From Thelonectria olida (Eukaryota; Ascomycota; Sordariomycetes; Hypocreales; Nectriaceae), in contig JAGPYM010000001.1 of assembly GCA_020736575.1 (NCBI GenBank), positions 1,922,001 to 1,986,000 on the forward strand: 64,000 nucleotides of DNA. The letters run 5' to 3'. A program made the position numbers and the translations under genes. The notes under the pieces were generated by a model. That model saw only the letters and a list, made by a program, of their open reading frames with translations, had not been told where the DNA came from and did not search any database. Shown one piece after another: positions 35,636 through 46,517 of the stretch. The first letter of the stretch is position 1, and the number at the start of each line of letters is the position of its first letter.

Positions 35636-37158
35636 CTCTGCACTCTGCCCTCTGCGAGTGAGACGTCACTAGACTGTCAATGCGGGAAGTGGTGTTGCCT
35701 GGCGTCTAAGTAGTTAATGTCCTCTCCTGTGTAAATCGTCCGACCGTAAACTGTCTTGAGCCTGCGCTTGTAGGCGACGCCAGACATGCACCAGGCCCAC
35801 TCCGTTGTTCGAAGCCTTTTCCTATCAATGGTTAAAGACACTTGCCATTCTGAGGGAAGGGTATGTGAGTTGTCACTCGAGGAAGGATAGCACACCAGGC
35901 AATTCCCATAACCAGGTAGGTACTACGCAGGAAATTAGAGGAACAAAACCGAGTTTTATTTTTTCTTCTACAAAAAAAGAAAAGGAAAAACAGATCTATC
36001 CGGGCGCACATACTGGTGAAGGGAAAAAAAAAAAAAAAGAAGAAATAGAACCCCCCTCCCTAGGGACTCCATCTAGCAATCCCAAAAGCACCCGACAAGG
36101 ATCCATATTCTTCCTCTCTTTAGGTAGGACATAGCCTTACTGCCTCTAGGGAGCTTTGTTCGTGAACAATAGCGACAGGCTTCATTTCTCGGTGGTCCGC
36201 AAACTGTTTTGCCGTTACGGTTTACCACACAACCTGGCGGAAATAAGCCATCCACAGGCCCTGAAAGGAGACAAATCCGGACTTGAACGTGCTAGAGCTC
36301 GCTGAGTTATTACCACCACCACAGGTACAAATGTCTCTCCAAATCACCCATGTTCCAGTGAAATCTGCTCTCACATAGGCTGGGTACCTTTGCGCCTACT
36401 CACAAACACATAGATGTTTACCTGGTCCATCTCCGAGAATAGACATGAGTTCCCCATATGCATTCTCTTCTGCCGCGGCGGTTTAGAGTTGATTAAATGG
36501 AGAAGTTGAAGACACTCTGGAATATCCTTGCCCTTATATTCCCTCGCGTGCCTCTTGTGGTGCCTCAAATGTCGATCAGAGTGTCTCATCTGACGTGCAT
36601 CGGGCAGAAATATCCCGCCATGTGCGTTCCTGCATGATCTCCCAAGAAGAAGCAAAAACAGCAACCATCCGAGCAGATGATCACTTATATAATGGATGAA
36701 CAGTATATCAAAATGGAAGGCGTCAAATATCATGCCCGGTTGTAGCCCGAGTTCCTCTCCAGATCTCGCAACTCCTCAATTCTCAAGCATCAAGCCTTCG
36801 ATTGTAATATCTAAAGAAGTAGTGAGAGTTTTCCCTACTCGCACTCCCAGTCAAAGTCAAAGAAAGCTTCCATAATGCTGTCTCGAAAGTGGGAAATTCT
36901 ACATAAACAAGTCTGTCGTGAATCGTTATTCTGGAACCAGCCCTTTACAACTCCGGCCGTTCAAGCTGTGAACCATACAATCTCTAAAAAAAAAAAAACA
37001 TGTGCTGATCGACCAAGTCTAAATAGAGCACTTCAGCCCCCTTCCGTACAAGGGCTCAAAGCCCGAGGCGAATTCATTTCTGTTGTTGCAGTACCGCACT
37101 TGGACACTGTCGTCGCTGAGACACCACGCCGCTTGGGGGCTCAGTGGTTCTCTTCGCA
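35636..37158. other. Intergenic region
   Basis: Holds A-rich runs near 35970-36045 and 36988-36999, and the candidate zinc-finger relic listed separately. No intact gene is seen. Confidence 0.4.
36371..36733 (-). pseudogene. Possible C2H2 zinc-finger relic
   Basis: A minus-strand frame contains RHSDRHLRHHKRHAREYK followed by a lone Cys in GKDIPEC. This resembles the second half of a C2H2 finger and the start of the next one (compare the neighbouring intact gene: SDLAKHQKYHIKYFYC... PDC). The first Cys pair is not intact and the expected YKC reads YKG. The frame upstream is hydrophobic and unlike a regulator. A donor-like GTAAAC follows EMDQ. It could be a decayed duplicate of the gene at 37159-37841, or chance. 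Confidence 0.25.
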
Positions 37159-37841
37159 TCATACGTTGGGGTGTGTTGGGTGAGCTGTTCTCATGTGCCG
37201 GTCAAAGTTGTCCTTGCGGCTGTAGATGTGACCGTTGGCGGCTTTGCGGCAACCTTCCACTATGCAGCGGTAGCCTTCGCCCTTCCGATGCGTGCGGGCA
37301 TGCCGCGTTAGGTCCTTCTGAGTTGCAAAGGCCTTTTCGCAATCAGGGGCGAGACAGTAGAAGTACTTGATGTGGTACTTTTGGTGTTTCCTGCACAGAT
37401 GTTTAGTATGGGAGACGGTGGCGTTGGATATTTGAGGACTCACGCTAGGTCTGAAGGTCGACGAAAGACCTTTCCACAGTGGCATGCAGCGATCTCACTG
37501 CTTTCTCCGTTGTAGCCGTAGTCATCTCTGGGACTTGAGGAGGTCGACGCAGTTCCGTCTGCTAGGCCTCCTCCGCTGTCTCGTCGGGTCGGCCATGAGC
37601 CGTAGTGGTAGTTCTCGGCTGACTGGGGTTCTCTGTGGCTTCTGGGACCATAGCCAAAGTGACTGGATGTGTCTGGATAGCCGTAGTGGGCGTTGCGATC
37701 ATTGTCAAAGCGAGCCTCGGCCTGCGAGGGTCCGTAGCTTGGGGCAGCACGGCTTGGCCAAGACTCGGCTGAAGAGTAGCCCTGGCCGTAGCCCTGAGCG
37801 GCAGCATCGTCAAGCTGCATGGGAGAGTGATACATGCTCAT
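37159..37841 (-). CDS. C2H2 zinc-finger protein, putative transcription factor
   Basis: Complement of 37841-37444 and 37390-37159 (53-bp intron, CTAAA branch-like site, GCAG acceptor), 209 aa. The N-terminal ~115 residues are low-complexity, rich in Tyr, Gly, Ser and Asp. Three fingers follow. The first is CHCGKVFRRPSDLAKHQKYH, with an unusual C-x1-C spacing (Cys120/Cys122, His135/His139), split by the intron. The second is C-x4-C...H-x3-H (YCLAPDCEKAF, TRHARTH). The third is C-x4-C with a long loop (YRCIVEGC, NFDRHMRTAH). It probably binds DNA in the nucleus; targets are unknown. I start at MSMYHSPM; an in-frame ATG at 37937 would add 32 residues encoded largely by the GTGA repeat (THSL units). 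Confidence 0.75.
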
Positions 37842-37862
37842 GTTGATCGAGTGTGTGTGCGT

Positions 37863-37905
37863 GTGAGTGAGTGAGTGAGTGAGTGAGTGAGTGAGTGAGT
37901 GAGTG
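37863..37905. repeat. (GTGA)n microsatellite in the 5' leader of the zinc-finger gene
   Basis: About ten and a half GTGA units lie 22 bp upstream of the chosen start codon. Read on the minus strand it is CTCA, encoding THSL repeats if the upstream ATG at 37937 is used. Confidence 0.9.
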
Positions 37906-40488
37906 CGGCTGTTGGGTCGGTGATCGCTTTGAGTCAAGGTCGAACTCGGACGATGGACCCGGGGGTTTGGCCAGAGTAAATAAGCTGCACCGAAACGCAG
38001 GGCGGCCCATCTAGTGGTTCGATGGCATGCATGACTAGAGTCCCTAGATGGCGGGAGGAAGAATAGGGCTCCATTGTTAGGCGGGCTGCTGGTGCTGGCA
38101 GAGGGTATTGCGAGGCTTTGGGAATCATTGGGCTCTTTTTACCATGGAGCTCCCAATGCCGAGAGAAAGAATGAGGAGGAGATGAGGCTTGCGGCCCATA
38201 AGTCGGCCAAGCGACCAACAGCTGTGTAGAGGAATTGGGTACTGGGATTACGGGTTACGGCTTAGTAGGATGCCTGGTGCCCAACATCCATCCATACATA
38301 TGTAAATCGACGTGTCGCATCCTAGGCTGTCCTCTGTCACAGAGCCAGCGGCCAATGAGGCCAAACCACGGCTGCACAAAATTGGTGTCCAATCGATCCA
38401 ATTCGGGGCTCGTGCGACTGGCAACGCGCTCCGTCTGTACATTCACCGAAGCCACGCGTGTCCATTTAAGGGCAGGACTCGGGCCCAGCGTCTATTACTG
38501 TAGACGTCTACCTTACCTTACCTTACCTTACCTTGGGCATGCGTTGAGACCTGGAGCAACACCTGACGTCAACTCCGGGGGGTTACGCCATTCGGGCCAA
38601 TACGGACAGTGCTGGTGGCTTTGCGCGCCCGTTTTCGACCTCAGTCGGGCGCCAATGGGTGCGGCCTTACTACACTATACGGGACGGCACGGTGCAGAGC
38701 TGGGTGGTTGCTGTCAGACGGGGAAAGAAAAAAAAAAAAAAAGGCCAGCTTCTTCTTCTTCCAGCTGAGGATGCTACCGCGTGATCTGATGTCGGGCTAC
38801 CGTGTGCGTTTTGCCTTGATGTCGGGCATACGTTGTCTCTTCTCTCGCGGATTCGTTTCCAATTACGCACCAGCAGGGCTTGTTTGCTGACCTACATTTC
38901 ACCCATACGTACAATGTCCCCAACACCGCCTCGAATAATGGATTGATCTGGCTAGCCGCACGTCATTCGGCGGGGCTGACTTGTCCGTCAAAGTCTTCTC
39001 CTTATGCCTTAGATTCCTAGTGGTCTAACCAGGCTCTTACACGTGTAGCCCTTGCCCCGAAACTAATCACATGTTTGGGATTGATAGTGTCAGTGTGAGG
39101 TGGTGACTGGTGACGGGAGAACAACGCACGAACAGCACAGGGCTGTAGGTACACTGCCTCTCTCCCTCAGTGTACTGCTGTCAATGCCGTCTGTTTCGAA
39201 TGCTTCACCGGTCAGGGTGATGTGGCCTTGGATGACTGAGCCGTCAAGCTTCTGGCATGCAATCGTGACACCGGCATAATAAAGGAGTTATTGCATTAGG
39301 CCCGGCATCTTCCGCAAAAGCTCCCGCTGGCTTGAGTCGACACCTTGCTTGCTCCATCTGCATAGTTGGAAATGGAGCCTATGTCGTGGGTGGACATGGG
39401 GCAAGCAAAAATAGATAGGTAGATCAGGACCTATTTTGGCGATTGATTGTCCCGCATATCCCAGAAGCAAGGGGTCAAATCGAAGACACCTTGGCCCTAT
39501 ATCAACAAGTGAAGATGAGATGTAGATGGTTTTCATCCTCATCTCGAAGCTGCCAAAGCATCGCTATTCATCTTCTCTCGTGCAAGCTTGCGCGTAGCAT
39601 GGCCAAGCAGGAAAAGATGGAGCGGAGCGGTGTGGTGCTATTGAGACCCTCTCTATAGATGGGAAGGACTGGAAGCGACGGCTTAGTTGAGAGAAATGGT
39701 TTTCTTTTAGACACATTGAAAAAATAAATCAAGTACAAGTCAAGGTAGGCATAGGACACGGCGAGGAGAGAAGGGGAACGAACAAGTGCTATTCATTTTC
39801 GTGAGGATATCGTGCTCGCCTTGCCCATGGTCACTCACCATGTTGCACTTCTGGCTGGTCATCATGACATGCACTTTTGCAGTAGTTCTTGAAAAAAGAA
39901 AGAAAAAAGCTCTGAGGGTCGGCTGAGGCTTTCAAGGTGTTCATACACACACAACTTACACGAAAGAGCAATTCAATGTTGCAGGAACTCAAGGTGATTT
40001 ATACTGCCAAGCTGGTGCCGGATATCTCGGCGGGGGCCTCCAAATTGCCTTGGCACCTAGCTAACATTCGGTTGCAGAGGCCGTCGCACGGTACCTCTAT
40101 CGGCTGGAAGATTGGGGCTGTGTTCGGATGCAATTGCAGAGCACTTCATGCGAGAAAAAAATGTCGTGTGAAGAAATAAAGAAGGAGGAAAAGGAAAGGC
40201 TTCCGTCTGACGGTTCATAAGCAGCAGCATCGTTCTTTTATCACATGAATAATTGCATTTTTGGGGGCCGAGTACAACGTGGCAGCCAGAGAAACGACGA
40301 GTGTGCAGTGCGAAATGTGCCCCTGCTTATACGGTCCGCACTGTATAAATATCCACGGGACGTAACCTGATGACGTTGGCTGGCGGGCCAAGACTCTTGG
40401 AAGCTCCCTGAGGTCCCGACTTCAACCCCCACCAGAATGCGCCCATCTCCAAGCTCAACAACATTCCACCTTCATCAACATCGTCAAG
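37906..40488. other. Divergent intergenic region with (CCTTA)n
   Basis: About 2.6 kb between divergent genes. It contains a CCTTA pentanucleotide array at 38511-38534 (four full units plus a partial one) and an A run near 38729. No gene is supported. Confidence 0.45.
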
Positions 40489-43400
40489 ATGGCGGCCTTT
40501 CTTCGAAGCAAGCAAGTGGGCATGCAGAATGACCTCTCTGCGAGCATCAGGCCCGAGCTGTTTACCCCAGATGACCAAGCCCGCTATGGAATCAACTCCC
40601 AGATCAGGTTTGATGGCCCTCCATCCTCTCTCCCCGCCAAACCCCATCTCTACAAGGTACCTTCGAGAGCGAAGCCGTCGCTAACCTTTCTCTCCCACCA
40701 GCTGTTTCGCCTACGATCCCGTCCAATCTCTGCTCGCCCTAGCCACTCGCGAAAGTAAATTCGGTCCCGGAAAGGTCTACGTCTTCGGCCAACAACGCGT
40801 CCAGAAGATCATCGAACCGCCTCGAAAAACATCGTTCCAGTTCGTCCAATTCAGCGGCAATCGCCTCATCACCGTCGATACGAAGAATGAGCTTGGCGTA
40901 TGGGATCTCGACACGGGCGAGCGCCTTTTCGCCCTGGTAGTCGCCGGCAATGTTGTCTCTCTTGTCTCAGATCCCATGCTCGATTGGGCCTTTATTGGCA
41001 TCCAGAACGGAGATGTCATGGCCTTCGACCTGGATCGCGGCAGTCTTGCGAGATCATTCCGACTGCCCAACTTTTGGAAGGAAAGGCACCCAGCCACCAA
41101 GGTCTCCGCCCTCGTCTCCATTTCGCTGCACCCACGAGACATCGGAAAGCTCATGATCGCATACACGAACGGAGTCGTCATCTATTCCTTCAAGCAGAAC
41201 CAAGCACAAACCTTTTACGAATATGTCCTGCCGGCTGGCGCTCCAGGTGGAAACGGAGTCGGCGCTGATATGATTCGGAGGCCCAGGCTTACACATGCGC
41301 TTTGGCATCCCTCTGGAACCTTCATCCTGACTGCGCATGAGGACGGCAGCTTGGTCTTTTGGGACATTAAGGAGGAAAAAGTCATTATGGCCAGGACTAT
41401 GGCCGACTTCAATGTGAATCAGCCAGGACCCCAATCTGCTACTCCGGCGCACGCGGATCCCATCACACGTATTGCTTGGTGTTGCAAAGAGAACTGCGAT
41501 GATAGCGGGCTGCTGATCGCTGGCGGACAAAGCCTCGACACCTCGCCCAAGAGCTTGACCTTCATTGATCTCGGACTCACTCCAATGTACGCAACATCTT
41601 CATGGCAGGTTTTAGGTGATTATTTCCGTGGCAAGCGCCAGAACGCACTTTCTCTTCCTATCGGCGCCGACGCTGTCGACTTTCTCCTCATCCCCCGATT
41701 CTCGCCTCACTTTGCCGGCGCTCAGGATCCCATCGCCCTCCTTTGTTTGCTCACATCTGGCGAGCTCATCACCATGAGCTTTCCTTCGGGATATCCCATC
41801 AGCCCAACGAATCAGCTTCATCCTTCAGTTTTCTTCGTTCATCCTTTCATAACAAGAGTCAACGTGTCCTGCTTGGATCGACCCAGATGGCTCTCCATGT
41901 TTGAGAAGCGTAACCAGGGAGAGCCACTACTGAAGGGAGGCGCCGCGGGGCCTAGACCGCGCAAGCGATTCGAGGAGCGGACCATCATCCAAGCCGCTCA
42001 CGCAGACAGCACTGTCAGGATCTGGGACTCTGGCCATGCCGATGACATTGAGAATGGAACCCAACTTCAAGTCGACGTCGCTCGAGCTCTGGACCGGTTC
42101 GATGACATCGAGATCACCACCATGAGCATGGCGAGCGCCACTGGCGAGTTCGTCGTTGGCACGCGCACGGGAGAAGCCATCATCTTTAGATGGGGCACAA
42201 ACCGGTTCTTTGGCAAGGACAAGTCACAACAACTTGATCCCAATCCCAAGGGATTGACCGATATCAGCTCTCGGGCAGAACCCACACTCAAAGAAGGCCT
42301 CCAACCCTTCATTCTCTACGAGATGATGCAGGGCCCTGTGACAGCCCTTCAGTTATCCAATGTTGGGTTTGCGGGAGTTGGGTCTGAACTCGGCTTCTTG
42401 ACCATCATTGATCTCCGTGGCCCGTCAATTATTTTCCAGGCTCCCATGACAGACTTCGCTAAGCAGGACAAGCGATCTTCTTTCCTCAGAGGACATCACC
42501 ACTCGAGCTCTGAACCACAGAAAGAGTGGCCGGTTGCTATTGAGTTCGGTGTGATGACACTGGATGAGGACAAATACTCCAGCATCTGCTGCTTTGTGGG
42601 AACGAACCTGGGCAAGGCCATTACTCTGAAGATTCTCCCAGGCCAGGATGACACCTATTCTGCCAAGGTGGCAGGAGTTGTTTCCTTTGAATCCAAGATC
42701 ATCGCGCTCAACCCCATCGATGCAAACACCGGAAAGCCCGCAGTCGCTACCTCTCAAAATGTGGCAGGTCTTCGCGAGGGCCAGCAGATTAATGGCGTGC
42801 TTGTCGCAGGTTAGTTTATCACGCAATGTGGTACTATAGAAGAGATCTAACTGTTAATAGTCACACAAACTGGGATCAGAATTTTCAGGCCGGCGAATTC
42901 CAAGGGAGCTTCGAAAGACTTTGACGACATTCTTTGCGACGCTGCCAGTATTGCAGAACTCGAGCTGCAAGGCTGGGCAGTTGTAGGACTCTTTGGCGAT
43001 CGAACTGCCAGAGCCTTCTCCATCCCTGGCCTGAAGGAAATTGGCAAGGCCGAGTTGCCCATGGTGGATATCACCCGTAGCACCGCATCTGTCGTCACGC
43101 AGACTGGCGATATCTTCGCTTGGTCGGGCCCGAGTGAACTGGCCGTCATCCATGTCTGGGGCACAGGCAAGCCTCCCCAGCAATCTCCAGACACTCTCAT
43201 CAACCCAAAGCTGGATTGCCCTCCTCGTCCGACAATCTCGAATATGCAGTGGATTTCAGGCACCCAGTACATGTCACCTACTGACCTCGATCTTTTGGTT
43301 GGCGGGCCAGATCGCCCTCCCAGCAAGAGAATGCTACAGGCGGCAGCAGACGAGCAGCGCGCTGCTAGGAGCGGCCAATCTGCTCCCGCCGGGTCGAGTC

Positions 43401-43585
43401 AAGAAGGTTGGGGAGACTATCTTACGAGGCAGCTGAATGAGCGGACAGAGAAGTTGAATATGATGGGGGACAACATGGACAATCTTCAAGAACAGAGCGC
43501 TGGGTGGGCAGATGATGTGAACAAGTTTATTGGCAAACAAAAGCGGAATGTTCTATTGGGCGGGCTCAAGAGCAAATTCTTTTAA
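40489..43585 (+). CDS. Sro7/Lgl-family exocytosis protein (WD40, SNARE-interacting)
   Basis: Join 40489-40607, 40702-42809 and 42861-43585 (introns of 94 and 51 bp), 983 aa. It is a lethal-giant-larvae homologue. In yeast, Sro7/Sro77 bind the t-SNARE Sec9 and Rab Sec4 to promote vesicle fusion at sites of polarised growth. Seen: WD40-type blades (LGVWDLDTGERLF, LVFWDIKEEKV, STVRIWDSGHADD), Lgl-type HPRDIGKLMIAYTNG and LTHALWHPSGTFILTAHEDGS, and a C-terminal R-SNARE-like coiled segment (QLNERTEKLNMMGDNMDNL...WADDVNKFIGKQK) typical of the tomosyn-type branch. It is probably a peripheral plasma-membrane protein important for hyphal tip secretion. Confidence 0.93.
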
Positions 43586-43859
43586 GGATTCTTTGATATG
43601 GAAGGATTGAGATCCAGTCATGTCAAACAAAGAACCTGCATCGTGATACCAGATTTTTCTCTCTTACAATTTAGTCTCAGTTGAAAACTTCAGCTTTTCC
43701 TGGGGAATCGTTCAATCTTATTATTATCAACTCCAGCCACAGATTATCTATTCCAGGACATAACGAATGCTAGACCTCTTTCCAAAATTCTCCAGATAGT
43801 CGACCAGTTTGAGCCCAGCGAGGCTACACTTGTAGCCTTGAGTCGCAACGCTGGAAGCC

Positions 43860-44648
43860 TCAAGATGACGCGAAAGTCATAAGGGTAGGCGCATGTGAAG
43901 ACTCGGCGTCGCTGCTGGTGTCAGAGCCCGAGAAGGGCCATCGTAGTTGTTGAGGTTTCAGAGCTTCTTTCATGCCCATTTCTGAGATGCCAGAGAAGTC
44001 ATAGAAGGGAGTCTTTCCATGCTCATTCATCCCCCAGGTCGTAAAGCTGGCCTCTTCCTCCTCCACTTTCTTAGCAGCTTGAGCCTTCTTGGCTTTGCGG
44101 GCTGCCGCCTTGGTGGCGTCGTAAGTGAGCGCCCGGGGAATGTCAACAACAGGAATGTTGCCGCGGTGCGAGCGTCCCATGGGCTGTTTTACCATTTCTG
44201 CCTCGAAAACGTGCGTCAGGTCCTCGAATTCAGCCCCGGCACCGTAGTGTGCCGACTTTGGAATGACCGAGTCCATGCTATCGAAGTGATTCGCGAACCG
44301 GTTCGCCGACGTGGGCACGGCACCTGCGTTTACCCTCCTGATTTGGAACTCTTGGTTTTTCTTGTGCTCCTTGTTGTAGGCATTCTGGAAAAACTCACAC
44401 GCCAGAAGTGCCTCTGTGAGTTCCGCCTGCAACAACTGCGAGCTTTCCGACTTATCCCGAGTCTTCTTAGTCAGCTTGGTAACTTCTTTCCGAGCCTTGG
44501 CAAGATTTCTGCTTGAGATGTGGTACATCCAGAGCAGGATGACGAGGATCAGGCCCAGGATGATGGTTGCGGCGAGGAAACCTGTCGCGGTGGGTGTCAT
44601 GTCTTTGGAGCCGCGAGGCTGGAGGACTGCAAGATTAATAGCAGGCAT
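43860..44648 (-). CDS. Single-pass membrane protein of unknown function
   Basis: Uninterrupted frame of 262 aa from the MPAINLAV methionine. A short N-terminus is followed by one strong membrane helix at about 24-47 (GFLAATIILGLILVILLWMY). A basic coiled-coil segment follows (ARKEVTKLTKKTRDKSESSQLLQAELTEAL), then a hydrophilic region with an Ala/Lys-rich stretch (ATKAAARKAKKAQAAKKVEEEE) and an acidic Ser-rich end. The charge pattern (positive after the helix) suggests a cytosolic C-terminus. I do not recognise the family. It is convergent with the Sro7-like gene, 274 bp between stops. An ATG seven codons upstream is in frame but less likely. Confidence 0.65.
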   Translation of the reverse strand: MPAINLAVLQPRGSKDMTPTATGFLAATIILGLILVILLWMYHISSRNLAKARKEVTKLTKKTRDKSESSQLLQAELTEALLACEFFQNAYNKEHKKNQEFQIRRVNAGAVPTSANRFANHFDSMDSVIPKSAHYGAGAEFEDLTHVFEAEMVKQPMGRSHRGNIPVVDIPRALTYDATKAAARKAKKAQAAKKVEEEEASFTTWGMNEHGKTPFYDFSGISEMGMKEALKPQQLRWPFSGSDTSSDAESSHAPTLMTFASS

Positions 44649-45578
44649 GGTGGCTGCACCAAAACACACTGTTCTGGGGGTAGCGTACCTGGGTGGTGGG
44701 TATTGGTCTGTCTGTCAAGTTCAAAGCCTCTAAGGTTGATGTTAGCCTTGATAGGAAAACTCCCAAAGGAATATACGTAGTTGAGGTGTGATCTCAAATT
44801 GTTGCTCTCGATGCGTCACTCCGAGGATGGAGATGAGAAATTAGAGTAAGACATGTTACCACAGGTTAAATACAAAGCGAAATACCCTCAGTTGATTGTG
44901 TTGTGAGGAACATGAGAACTCAGTGCATTGGGCTCCGAACTGAACAAGATTTTAGTAGCTGCCGTTGCCGCTGGCTTTCCCAGAACAGTAGAACACAGGA
45001 TGAGTTGTTGAAATACAATGTCCGAGCGGGGGACGGTGGTGGCCATGCGTCTTCGCATATCAAAATCAAGTGTTCGTGAAGACTGAACAGCCGAACACCA
45101 GTGCATCATACTTGATCAGCAGCTTGAGTGTTTCCACAAATTCGAAATTTGCAAGGGCGAACAGGAAGAACATGAGGCAGGCTAAGCACATAGGCTTTGT
45201 CAGAAGGGAGAACCGTAAGGGGGTTCGCCATCCGGAAGAAAGTTGTCGACAAGTGTTTCCCTGGAGACGTTTGGCCAGAATTCGCATTGGAGAAGTGGCA
45301 AGTAGGCAGAATGGGTATTATTAGAACTCTGAAAATGTTGCCAGGCACTGTAAAGACACCCTGCGCTTATCTGGCTCGATCCAAGTTGCAGTGGGCTCGA
45401 GGTTAGAGGCCAAAAAATTCGAGCACCTTGGAGCACCTGAGATGGTACGTGGTTGCTCGCCTGGTAGTGTTGGTGTCAGGCGTCAGGCTCGCGTCAGAAC
45501 ATGATCTCCGTCTCGTTCAAGGACACGCAGTCCAGTTTTGTTTCCCTCACAAAGTCCCATAAGCCGTAGTGTCGCCCC
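44649..45578. other. Spacer between two minus-strand genes
   Basis: 930 bases. Holds several 60-85-codon frames on both strands around 45066-45436, one with a hydrophobic stretch, but no motif or splice structure that I trust. A GTACGC donor-like site at 44689 on the minus strand may mark a leader intron of the gene at 43860-44648. Confidence 0.35.
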
Positions 45579-45903
45579 TCAGTCCTTCATAGACACGTCC
45601 CTTTCCTCTGTCTCATCGGCGCCTCGCACCCACAAGACGTTGTTGCATCTGGTGAAGGGTTAGCAAGCAGTGTCACCCGGTGATGGGAGGACTAAGGACA
45701 GACCTGATCAATACTTGGCCCAGGGAGCCAGTCATCTTGTCGTTCACGTACTCCTCGGTGCCGGAGAGCTGCAGGTTCATGTAGCTGTCGACGGACACCA
45801 GTGTGCCCTTGTACTCGACCTCACCCCATTTTAGGCGAACGAAGATGGGCTTGTTGACGAGATCTTGCAGCATGGGCCGCGGGTTGGTTGGTACGAAGCT
45901 CAT
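45579..45903 (-). CDS. SMX3: Small nuclear ribonucleoprotein SmF
   Basis: Complement of 45903-45704 and 45648-45579 (55-bp intron, CTAAC branch site), 89 aa, the usual size. It is one of the seven Sm ring proteins that bind the U-rich Sm site of spliceosomal snRNAs. Sm1 motif: [20 protein letters not shown] followed by [11 protein letters not shown]. Sm2 motif: [15 protein letters not shown], completed across the splice junction. It begins [15 protein letters not shown], close to metazoan SNRPF. Symbol follows yeast naming. An in-frame ATG upstream (46065) would give a 54-residue extension foreign to the family. Confidence 0.95.
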
Positions 45904-46517
45904 TTTGGTGGTTGTGATGAAGTTTGATGTCGATGGGTGAGCATTCGAGGTGGTGGCTGCGAGGCGCGATTCAGAGCCTATCGCGTTTTGATGTGGCCCA
46001 AGCTTTGAAAGAAAAGGGTTGTCCCTGCCTGAGGAAGCATGATGACTAAGTTTTGGGAGGGGCAAAAGGTACGTACCTTATTTTGATAATACTCCAGGGT
46101 AAGATATCTTGAAGTGTCTGAGGTGGGGACTCAAAATGAGGACAGTAAAGACCTCCGTGGTCAGCCACCTACACAAGCAGGTAAGTAAGTAAGCAAGCAA
46201 CTTGTTGACGATGTTCATATGTAGTTTAATGGTCTACATTCTCGGAAATATTTGTAATTGCATTTCAAATGCGCCTTTTTAATTCTATTCTCGCTGTCCG
46301 CGACGTACCGATTCGGCTTCTTCTCGCTCCCCGAGCAATTAATAATGATGCTTTCTTCCCCGCTTCGGCGAGATAACGCCATGAATTCGACCCATGATTC
46401 AATTGAAGGCGTTGGTTTATATAAAAGCCAGACCTGTCTACTATTTCGTCTAGTTTATCCTCAATTCACCTCATCGTTGAATAACTTTATTCCCATTCAT
46501 TATCGAATCACTCAACC
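45904..46517. promoter_or_regulatory. Divergent promoter region of SmF and the SDR gene
   Basis: Includes the palindromic AAAGGTACGTACCTT at 46064-46078, a GTAA/GCAA tetranucleotide patch (46179-46200), and TTTATATAAA at 46418-46427, about 90 bp before the SDR start codon, a plausible TATA box for that gene. Confidence 0.45.

Noticed and set aside
36240..36310. tRNA-like box B sequence (GTTCAAGTCC on the minus strand)
   Set aside because: No matching box A, anticodon arm or acceptor stem could be folded around it.
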